From Candidatus Peregrinibacteria bacterium (GTDB taxonomy: Bacteria > Patescibacteriota > Gracilibacteria > UBA1369): a DNA stretch of 13,575 nt. Both the position numbers and the translations under genes were made by a program. Positions 1 through 7,200 of the stretch are shown piece by piece. Each line of letters starts with the position of its first letter. The stretch's first letter is position 1. The DNA lies in assembly GCA_014729615.1 (NCBI GenBank), contig WJJQ01000062.1, forward strand, positions 1 to 13,575, written 5' to 3'. The notes under the pieces were generated by a model that was not told where the DNA came from, did no database searches, and saw only the letters and a program-made list of their open reading frames with translations.

Positions 1-935
1 GGTTGTACATATACTTTCACACGTTTGGCTTCCTCATCGATTTCAAGGTGAGCAACTTTCGCGGGTGCCAATGCCGCTTTAATAAACTCCTCAATGTTCT
101 CGCTCCACTGGATTACATCGATACGTTCACCGTTAAGTTCATCCATCACATTGGTAACACGCACGCCTTTTTGACCGACACATGATCCGATTGGATCAAT
201 TTTCGGATCAGATGAAAAAACCGCAACTTTGGAACGAATTCCCGGTTCCCTTGCTATTCCCTTTATTTCGACAAGATCACCTTTAATTTCAGGTATTTCA
301 AGCTCCATCAGCTTCCTTACAAGATTTTCATGTGTCCTTGAAATAGCCAATTGTGGCCCCTTGGTTGTTTTTACCACCTTGTCCAAATATAGTTTCAGTC
401 TTTGGCCCCCGTAGTATCTTTCCTTTGGAATTTGATGTTCCGGAGGTAACATTGTTGTAATCTTGTTATCAAGATTCACATAAACATGCTGACCTTCAAC
501 ACGATGAACAAGTGCGTTGATCAGTTCGTTTTCCCGGTCTTTAAATGTGTCATACATTATGTCGCGTTCCGCTTCCTGAATTCTCTGAATAATTACTTGT
601 TTCGCTGATTGTGCGGCAATTCTTCCGTATTCCAGCGGGGTAACATCAATTTTAACCTGGTCACCGACCTTGGCGTCTTTTTTATATTTTTTCGCGTCTT
701 TTGCAGTAATTTCAGTTTCAGGATTTTCAACTGTTTTAACTACATCTTTAATTAAAAATACCGTTGCCTGGTCAGTAGTTTCACCCAGGTCCACTTCTAT
801 GTTTTGATCGCGATTACCGTAATCTTTTCGGTATGCGGCGCGAAGCGCCGCCTGAATGGTTTCCATGATTCTGTCTTTTGGAATACCTTTTTCATCGCAG
901 AGCTGATTTATGGCCGCTAAGAATTGTGATTGCAT
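1..935 (-). CDS. nusA: Transcription termination/antitermination factor NusA (3' end cut by window edge)
   Basis: NusA binds the RNA polymerase flap and nascent RNA, and modulates pausing, intrinsic termination and antitermination. An open frame of 311 codons runs from ATG at 935 off the window's low end, so the C-terminal part is missing. Residues 1 to about 130 match the NusA N-terminal domain (start MQSQFLAAINQ, then AAYRKDYGN near residue 33). An S1-like segment follows (GQRLKLYLDKVV). Then comes KH1, with the RNA-binding GxxG loop as CVGQKGVRV at residues 252-260. KH2 begins but is cut off. The ATG at 935 is chosen because the family N-terminus starts there. No Shine-Dalgarno is visible upstream, only A/T-rich sequence. 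The gene follows recX after 89 bases. The frequent rimP neighbour is not directly upstream. The family call is secure. Confidence 0.95.
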   Translation of the reverse strand, partial: MQSQFLAAINQLCDEKGIPKDRIMETIQAALRAAYRKDYGNRDQNIEVDLGETTDQATVFLIKDVVKTVENPETEITAKDAKKYKKDAKVGDQVKIDVTPLEYGRIAAQSAKQVIIQRIQEAERDIMYDTFKDRENELINALVHRVEGQHVYVNLDNKITTMLPPEHQIPKERYYGGQRLKLYLDKVVKTTKGPQLAISRTHENLVRKLMELEIPEIKGDLVEIKGIAREPGIRSKVAVFSSDPKIDPIGSCVGQKGVRVTNVMDELNGERIDVIQWSENIEEFIKAALAPAKVAHLEIDEEAKRVKVYVQ

Positions 936-975
936 GATTTTTTTTATTAAAGATTTATTATTTTCAGTTAGTCAT

Positions 976-1005
976 AAAAACGCAGAATCGATACACTATC
1001 GATCC
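976..1005 (-). terminator. Possible weak intrinsic terminator after recX, with a competing upstream hairpin
   Basis: Read on the minus strand, 1005-985 forms a stem of about 9 bp (one G-U pair) with a 3-base loop: GGATCGATA-GTG-TATCGATTC. It is followed by TGCG and five T (980-976). The stem is AT-rich and the T-run starts four bases late, so termination would be weak. An alternative pairing, ACTATC (1021-1016) with GATAGT (1000-995), is transcribed first and shares bases with the stem, so the two are mutually exclusive. This could be attenuator-like control ahead of nusA, but that is inference. Confidence 0.4.
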
Positions 1006-1024
1006 TGACTAGTTTGATAGTACA

Positions 1025-1516
1025 TTATACGGATAGTTTTGTAAAGCCATGTTTTGCAAGGACTTCTTTGATTGTTTCGTATTTGAATCCTCTTGAGCAA
1101 AGAAATCTGTATATTTTTTGATAGTCTTTTTTTTGTCCCGGTTTTACTTTTTTTAATAATGCTTTTTCAGCATAGTCGCATTCATTTCCGTATTCAGCTT
1201 CGAGAACCCGGTCGATACGATCATCAAAAATTTTCTTTTGAAACAGTCTTTGCTTAATCATGCGCGCGCCTTGCGGTTTCCTGGCCAATTGATCACGGAT
1301 GAATATTTGTAGAAAATATTCGTCGTCTATATATTTTAAATTTGCCAATTTTTGTAAAATTTCACTTATCTGTGCCTCTGTCGCATTCTTTCTTTCTCGC
1401 AAGCGATTTGCCAGCTCGTGTGAGTGATAATTTCTGCGAGCCAACAGCCAAACCGTGTAATTTAACAGTTTGGTCCGGCTGTTATTTGGCTCTGAGTTTT
1501 TTGATGTTTGTTGCAT
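1025..1516 (-). CDS. recX: RecX family regulatory protein
   Basis: RecX binds RecA filaments and limits their extension and recombinase activity. The 163-residue product has the family's all-helical three-helix-repeat character. It shows LLARRNYHSHELANRLRER in the first third. The central signature is LKYIDDEYFLQIFIRDQLA, followed by RKPQGARMIKQRLF. The end has the RFLCSRGFKYETIKEVL helix pair. Length is normal for the family. The ATG (1516-1514) overlaps the recA stop as TAATG, sharing one base, so recX is translated with recA from one transcript. An AAGG stretch about 7 bases upstream, inside the recA end, is the nearest thing to a ribosome binding site. Regulation should follow the recA promoter. 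The call is firm from sequence and context. Confidence 0.93.
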   Translation of the reverse strand: MQQTSKNSEPNNSRTKLLNYTVWLLARRNYHSHELANRLRERKNATEAQISEILQKLANLKYIDDEYFLQIFIRDQLARKPQGARMIKQRLFQKKIFDDRIDRVLEAEYGNECDYAEKALLKKVKPGQKKDYQKIYRFLCSRGFKYETIKEVLAKHGFTKLSV

Positions 1517-2601
1517 TAATTACCTTCAACAGGTGCTTCTTTCAATTTTTTCAGATGAGCTTCAAGCTCCTTAGCTATCTCGGCAAGTACTTTTCTGTTT
1601 TCCACTAAAAATGATTTAACATTTTCACGCCCCTGACCCAGTTTAAGATCTTTATATGAATAGAAAGCTCCCGCTTTTCTGGTAATTTCATAGCGTGTTG
1701 CAAGATCAATTACATCACCCACGTAAGAAATACCTCTGTTGTAAATAACATCAAATTCAGCGGTTTTGAAAGGAGGTGCCATTTTGTTTTTCACCACTTT
1801 AACCCGCACTCTATTACCTTTAACTTCTTTCGCGTCCCCTGTGCCATCTTCAATTTTACCGATACTTCGAATATCCATTCTGACGGAAGAATAAAACTTT
1901 AATGCATTACCACCTGTTGTAGTTTCCGGATTACCAAACATTACGCCTATTTTCATACGCAACTGATTAATGAAAATCACTGTTGTTTTGGTTCTGCCAA
2001 TATTTGCGGTTAGTTTGCGTAAAGCCTGACTCATTAAACGTGCCTGTAACCCCATGTGCGCGTCACCCATTTCACCGTCTATTTCAGCGCGAGGAGTAAG
2101 AGCGGCAACCGAATCGACAACAATTAAATCAAGCGCGTTGGTACGAACAAGACTGTCCACGATTTCAAGCGCTTGCTCACCGCTATCCGGCTGGGAAACA
2201 AGCAGATTATCAATATCCACACCGATTTTTTTAGCATATTCCGGGTCAAGAGCGTGCTCCGCATCTATAAAAGCGGCCTGACCGCCATTTTTCTGCGCCT
2301 CCGCAATAATATGAAGTGTCAAAGTGGTTTTACCGGAACTTTCCGGTCCGAATATTTCGACAACTCTACCACGTGGAACACCTCCGCCAAGAGCCGCGTC
2401 CAATGAAATCGAACCCGTTTTTATGGTTTCAACGGCAACTTTTTGAGCTTCGCCCAGTTTCATAATGGACCCTTTCCCAAAATTTCTTTCAATTTGAGAC
2501 AAAGCCAGCTCGACGGCTTTTTGTTTTTCAGGATTTACCGCCACTTTGTTTGTAGCCGCTTCCTGTGTTTTTACGCTTTTTTCAGCTTTTGTACCGGTCA
2601 T
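1516..2601 (-). CDS. recA: DNA recombinase RecA
   Basis: RecA forms ATP-dependent filaments on single-stranded DNA, drives strand exchange in recombinational repair, and stimulates LexA-type self-cleavage where LexA exists. The product is 361 residues. After a roughly 25-residue Lys/Ala-rich N-terminal extension come FGKGSIMKLG, the Walker A GPESSGKT (85-92), IDAEHALDP with the conserved Glu at 115, the Walker B LIVVD (159-163), and the DNA-binding loop region MGLQARLMSQALRKL. The signature NQLRMKIGVMFGNPETTTGG starts at 212. The end carries KLGQGRENVKSFL and lacks the long acidic tail of enterobacterial RecA. The ATG at 2601 is chosen; the longer TTG start at 2667 would lie inside the promoter. 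No Shine-Dalgarno is visible. The gene is co-transcribed with recX. Confidence 0.97.
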   Translation of the reverse strand: MTGTKAEKSVKTQEAATNKVAVNPEKQKAVELALSQIERNFGKGSIMKLGEAQKVAVETIKTGSISLDAALGGGVPRGRVVEIFGPESSGKTTLTLHIIAEAQKNGGQAAFIDAEHALDPEYAKKIGVDIDNLLVSQPDSGEQALEIVDSLVRTNALDLIVVDSVAALTPRAEIDGEMGDAHMGLQARLMSQALRKLTANIGRTKTTVIFINQLRMKIGVMFGNPETTTGGNALKFYSSVRMDIRSIGKIEDGTGDAKEVKGNRVRVKVVKNKMAPPFKTAEFDVIYNRGISYVGDVIDLATRYEITRKAGAFYSYKDLKLGQGRENVKSFLVENRKVLAEIAKELEAHLKKLKEAPVEGN

Positions 2602-2638
2602 TTTAAATAGGATTAAAATATAAAAATGATTTGTAATA

Positions 2639-2667
2639 ATATTAGGTGAGTATACACTCACCGTCAA
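2639..2667 (-). promoter_or_regulatory. recA promoter (sigma70-type)
   Basis: On the minus strand, -35 TTGACG (2667-2662) and -10 TAATAT (2644-2639) are separated by exactly 17 bases. A/T tracts lie just upstream of the -35 and resemble an UP element. The predicted start near 2632 would give a leader of about 30 bases before the recA ATG at 2601. The -35 matches the consensus at five of six bases and the -10 at four of six. Confidence 0.75.
2645..2662 (-). promoter_or_regulatory. 18-bp inverted repeat operator inside the recA promoter, candidate SOS/LexA-type box
   Basis: The sequence GGTGAGTGTATACTCACC (minus strand) has perfect 7-bp arms, GGTGAGT and ACTCACC, around a 4-base centre. It fills the whole spacer between the -35 and -10 of recA. 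A repressor dimer bound here would block RNA polymerase. It does not match the E. coli box (CTGT-N8-ACAG) or the Bacillus box (CGAAC-N4-GTTC). A lineage-specific LexA site is therefore the simplest reading. The binding protein is not in this window, so its identity is inferred. Confidence 0.6.
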
Positions 2668-2678
2668 TACTTTTTTAC

Positions 2679-2705
2679 AAAAAAAGCATGATAAATTTAC
2701 ATGCC
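2679..2705 (-). terminator. Intrinsic terminator of the giant-protein gene cluster
   Basis: Read on the minus strand after the 270-residue gene, GCATG (2704-2700) and CATGC (2690-2686) form a 5-bp stem, with one extra outer G-U pair. The 9-base AT-rich loop is itself partly self-complementary. Seven T (2685-2679) follow at once. The stem is short but the position fits: after the last gene of the cluster and just before the recA -35 box. Confidence 0.55.
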
Positions 2706-2748
2706 AAGCATTATCGCAAGATAAATTTTGTCTTAAATTAAAATAAAA

Positions 2749-3561
2749 TTATCCCAATGAATTACGCAGATCGTTTAATTTATCATCAAAATCGGCATCT
2801 CCCTTATTATCTTCCACATGGATTTTGTTTGATGGCGTTTGCTCATCAACTCCAATTGCAAATGATATATCGAAACCTTCCTCCTTTAAATCGGTAAGAG
2901 AAACGACCTGAGTCATTTCCGAGGCAATTTCGGTGGAGGGTTCAAAGGTATTGTATTGATCAATGGCGTTAAGATATTCCATATACGCTTTTTTTAACTC
3001 TTTAACGTTGTTTCTGTTTTCCATTCTTAATTCGCTCGGCTCCGCTTTAAAAACCACCTTGTTTTTCAAATCATCGCTTAGAGCCTGTACGACAAGGCTT
3101 CCATTATAATCCCTGCTTATAACAGCATCATTTTCATCCAGAATTAATACATCAAGTGATAGTTCTGGAGCATATTCAACTTCTCCGACAATATTGCTAA
3201 TACCCAGTGTGCCCAATGGTAAAAGTGCGATTTTATTTTTTTCACCAATAATTTCCTCAGTGAGTTTTTTTCTTAAATAACTCCAGTTGGCCATTTTTTT
3301 CTCATCTGTTATCTCAGTGTTGAGATGTTTTACCAGCTGAATTATGGCTTCAGTTGGAATATTGTCACCGGATTCCACACCATTGTCAGCCAATGTTTTT
3401 TTTGTAACTTCAACAGTATCTTCACTGTTTAAAAGAGCGTTATAAAGCGCATAATATTTATTATAGTCCATTGCTTGTTCGGGGCTTTTATCGGGTTTGG
3501 CATGAACACCGCTGCTTAGCGGTTCTTCTTCGGGGAATGGTGGTAATTCTCTATTAATCAT
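2749..3561 (-). CDS. Hypothetical acidic soluble protein, third gene of the giant-protein cluster
   Basis: I do not recognise this 270-residue protein. The first 30 residues are Pro/Glu-rich and probably disordered (ELPPFPEEEP). Residues 31-110 look helical. Residues 110-172 look like beta strands (LPLGTLGISN, then LSLDVLILDENDAV). A charged helix spans about 180-205. The end is acidic (DADFDDKLNDL). There is no cysteine, signal peptide or membrane segment, so it should be cytoplasmic. The ATG at 3561 follows the preceding stop by 38 bases. That gap has no Shine-Dalgarno but contains a TATAAT. Sharing a strand with the giant kinase/phosphatase gene, it may be a partner, scaffold or substrate. 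That is inference from position only. Confidence 0.8.
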   Translation of the reverse strand: MINRELPPFPEEEPLSSGVHAKPDKSPEQAMDYNKYYALYNALLNSEDTVEVTKKTLADNGVESGDNIPTEAIIQLVKHLNTEITDEKKMANWSYLRKKLTEEIIGEKNKIALLPLGTLGISNIVGEVEYAPELSLDVLILDENDAVISRDYNGSLVVQALSDDLKNKVVFKAEPSELRMENRNNVKELKKAYMEYLNAIDQYNTFEPSTEIASEMTQVVSLTDLKEEGFDISFAIGVDEQTPSNKIHVEDNKGDADFDDKLNDLRNSLG

Positions 3562-3574
3562 GGTTGTAAGTTAT

Positions 3575-3580
3575 ATTATA
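3575..3580 (-). promoter_or_regulatory. Possible -10 element before the 270-residue gene
   Basis: An exact TATAAT (minus strand) lies 13 bases before the ATG at 3561. No good -35 is found at 16-18 bp; the nearest candidate, TTAATT, is weak. If it is used, the transcript would have only a few leader bases, close to leaderless. AT-rich chance is the competing explanation. Confidence 0.25.
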
Positions 3581-3599
3581 GTTTAGCTTGATACAAGAA

Positions 3600-4256
3600 T
3601 TAATTCAATGAATTGTTGTATTCGTCAATCACCTTTTGAAACAGTTCTTGTAATGTCCTCCAAACACGATGGTATTCGGCAAAAAGCCATTGACGGTTTT
3701 CGGGACTTACATCGTATCCACCAAACTCAAGCAGAGACTCCGCTTTTCTGAATGCGCCGGTAAACATGGTACATGACCTTTTTATTTCATCCGGGATTAA
3801 ATTGTAAATGTAGTTTGGCTTAAATCCGTAGCCCCAGGCCACACGTCCGCTGGGTTCACCTTCCGCGTCGGGCTCCACAAACAGTTCGCACAGATAATTC
3901 CTGTTTTCAATCCCTTCCGGTTCCAGGGCGTTTCCATAAGGTGACCAGGCAATAACAGTTGGACAAATGTATATTTGCTCGCCCCACTTTTTATTCAATT
4001 TGTTTTCCATTTTAAACCATTTCATTCTTTCATCTATATAATAATCTGTTATTGGATTTTTCATTCTTGTTATGCCGTTTTCATCTTTTTCAAATGAATT
4101 TAGTTTTCTGCAGTTGGCCAGCACATAAGCTTTCAAGTTCATGGGAGGTTGCTTGGGCGGCACATCGGGATTAAACATGTGCTCACGGATTTCGCTACCG
4201 AATGTGTCGGGCATTTCTTCAATAAAGTCTGAATTGTTACTTGTTTCTAGTGCCAT
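3600..4256 (-). CDS. Hypothetical protein immediately downstream of the giant gene
   Basis: I do not recognise this 218-residue protein. It has six tryptophans (80, 91, 104, 141, 190, 199) and many tyrosines. A mixed alpha/beta core covers about 65-160 (ICPTVIAWSPYG, then WGYGFKPNYIYNLIPDE). A helical end includes ENRQWLFAEYHRVWRTLQEL. Four scattered cysteines (49, 98, 123, 162) form no obvious metal site. The first 40 residues are acidic then Pro-rich. No signal peptide or membrane helix is seen. Its ATG begins one base after the giant gene's stop (TAAAATG) and has no Shine-Dalgarno, so translation probably depends on ribosomes finishing the giant frame. Such tight coupling suggests matched production and possibly a complex with it, but no function can be assigned. 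Confidence 0.82.
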   Translation of the reverse strand: MALETSNNSDFIEEMPDTFGSEIREHMFNPDVPPKQPPMNLKAYVLANCRKLNSFEKDENGITRMKNPITDYYIDERMKWFKMENKLNKKWGEQIYICPTVIAWSPYGNALEPEGIENRNYLCELFVEPDAEGEPSGRVAWGYGFKPNYIYNLIPDEIKRSCTMFTGAFRKAESLLEFGGYDVSPENRQWLFAEYHRVWRTLQELFQKVIDEYNNSLN

Positions 4257-4257
4257 T

Positions 4258-7200
4258 TTATTGTGTTAATAAAGCTAAGTGATAAGCGTTTAATCTGGCT
4301 TTCGCAATCAGGTCGGGACATTTTGCAACCCAGTCCGGATTTGGGAACATACCCTGTGGAAACTCCAATGATATTTGCTTCAGATTTTCATATGCTTTTC
4401 GTACTCTGGCATCCGGATGTCCTTGATAGAATTGTGCATGTTTTTCAAGCACCGTGTCAATAAATGTTGAAAAACGTTGGTATTCCAGCGTCATGAGCAT
4501 AGATTTTTGCATTGGATCGTCGGGTAGTTTTGTCATTTCGGTGGCTGAGTCTATAACAACCGGATAGGGTTCTGTTCCTTCGGGTCTCGCTATTTGAACG
4601 TTTTCGAAATGGTAGTCTCCATGAATATAACCATGCTTTTGATATGTTTCCGCGTATCCGCCGAGCATTTTTTGCAAAACATTCATAGCCTCGGACGGAT
4701 TGGCGGTTTCCAAATAACGGCCAAAGCCGGTTGCGTTGGGGATATATTCCATTACAACCATATCTGCATGAGTATAAACAAATCTATTAATAAAATGATG
4801 ATTCATATCATTCGTGACGTTCAAGTTTGCCATTTGCTGATCGGAAAATTTGCCTCCTTTGTTCAATTTTTTCATGGCACCGTACCGCACTTCTCCGGTA
4901 GTCGGATCTCTGTAAATAACTTTGGTCACGAATCCTTCCTTACTTGGTGAGCCGATTCGTTCTGTTGAGTAGAAGTTTATGGGTACATTATTCGGTCCCG
5001 GTACCGATTCGAAATTGCCGGTTAAAATTGCGTCTATTTCATTCTTTGGAATTGAACCGTATTTTTCAAGCAGAATGAAATACCCGGGCGGATCGGTTTC
5101 GTGCAATTGTTTCAACTGTGCATGAACGGTATTATTTGCATCAAAAACATTGTTTCTGAAATTTTCAAAAGCGTTTGTTAAAATAGCTCGTTGAGATTCA
5201 ACTGTTTCTATTTTTTGTAACGGATGAGGTGCCGTTATTTGCGGTGGTTCGGGCAAGACCATCGGACCGCTGTCAAAATCACCGTTTCTTCCTATAAGAC
5301 CTACAGACCTGCTATCCATTCTTTTACCTACTCTTTTCCCGGTCTCATCCATACTTACTTTACCGGCACTAAAATCAACGCCGGCTATTCTGACACCGTC
5401 GGGTGTTATTACTTCATGTCCGTTTGGTGCTATTTGTATGTCAACATTGTGCAGATCCGACGGATCAAAATGTGAATGACCGTGAACAACTCTGTTCAAA
5501 CCTTTGCTGTTTAACGTGGCAAGTTGACCGGGTTTATAATGCATATCAATATAGTCCCTATTCTCCGTACCTAAAAATTCGGCTCGAATCTGATTGAATT
5601 CTTGAAGATTCACTCCGTTTTCTTCTCCCAGTAATAAATGTCTTAATCCCTGTTGCAAGACGGTATTAATATGATCAACTCCTGCTCCTATTGTTTGAGC
5701 ATTTCCCAAATGGTTGACCATATATGGCGTTAATTCAGTATGTACAAAAAGTGAGTCATCAACATATTCCGCAACCTTCATGTTGCAAATCGATTCAAGC
5801 ATTTGCCTTCCTTCGGCACTGTTCCTCATATCCATCATTAATTGCCTTCCCAATGCCGGCATATTTGTTGTACCTGAAATATCTAAAACTTCAGACAACG
5901 TCCTGACATTTTGCAGTGCAGGATTAGAGGAATATCTTTGAAAAAATTCGACAACTCCGTGACCCTGTTCAGCCCCTATATATGACGCTGCAAAGGGATC
6001 CATTTCATTGTATTTGCCATCTACCATGCGATAAATGGGCACACCCGCTAAAAAGGCAAACCCAAATTCTTCATGGTTACCGGCAAGAACCGATAATTCT
6101 CCCCCTTGTTCTTTGGCTTCACTTTGCAATTTTCTAATCGCGTCCATAATTTGCAAACTTTCAGCGCCCCGATCGGCGATAATGTCACCAAGCATTACCA
6201 TGCGTTTGTTTCCACCCGTCCATCTGATCGAATCCAAATTATTTATGTCGGCATCCTGAGGAATTATGCCAAGTGTTTTCCAGTTTGCTTCGGTAATTTT
6301 GGCGTTTCCGTGAACATCTCCCACTGCCAGAACTTCTTTTGATCGGGGGACTTCTTTTATGGGACGCATTACCTCATTTCTGGCGTCAAACGATTGTTGT
6401 ATGTCGATAAGAGTTTCCGCGGGTTTGGTACGCTGTGGCATTACGGGCGTTTCCATTTCCTGGGTTTTGGCAACGGTGCGAGGACGTTTTGTTTTTAATT
6501 CAAAAGGTTGTTCCGCCTCAGGATTCTTTCTTGCTATGCCTGTAATATCTTTCATTTCGGCTGAAATCGGCATTATTCTTCTTTTTCGAATATTCTGCGG
6601 CAAAGTTGGATCAATGGCCACCAATTGAATATTGCCGTTCATGGTCGATAAAACATACATACCGTCATGTGGTCCACCCACTATTTTGTCGCCGGATTGA
6701 AGTTGGTTCATTTCGGTAACACTGTAATTGGTTCTTTCTGCGGCAATTTCAGGTGCAGCTTTTGCTTCTGTCTTTTGCTCAAAAGATTTATAAAATTGCT
6801 CCCGAGTTATTATTAAACGATCGCCGGGAACGTTGATTTCGCTTTTAATGGAAGGGTGCTTTTTGCCAATCAGAATGCGGCCGTCAGTCATGAATCCATG
6901 CATATAATACCCCTTGTAATCACCACTTAAAAATTGCTCGCCGGTTTTGTATGGGATCTTTGTGTCGGGCCGAGATAAAGCTCTTTCACTTTGAAGAGCG
7001 TCTTCCATGCGTGTATCAGGCTTTGGCTTAAGCAGCTCGTCTATGTTTACAAAGGCATGTTCACCGGGCATTATTGCCTTTTTTAAATCAAGTTTTTGCG
7101 CCCCGGGTTTGGCAAGATGCATAATGCCATCGGGCATTATTTTGATTACCTGCATTCCTTCATATAGCCCCGTCCTTATAATGTCACCCGGCTTTAACAT

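Noticed and set aside
1024..1029. TATAAT at the recX stop as a nusA promoter
   Set aside because: No acceptable -35 at 16-18 bp, and the match overlaps the recX stop codon. AT-rich chance is likely, though an internal promoter cannot be excluded.
2602..2667. 22-residue N-terminal extension of RecA from a TTG
   Set aside because: This stretch holds the -35, operator and -10 of the recA promoter, and the extra residues are not RecA-like. ATG at 2601 is preferred.
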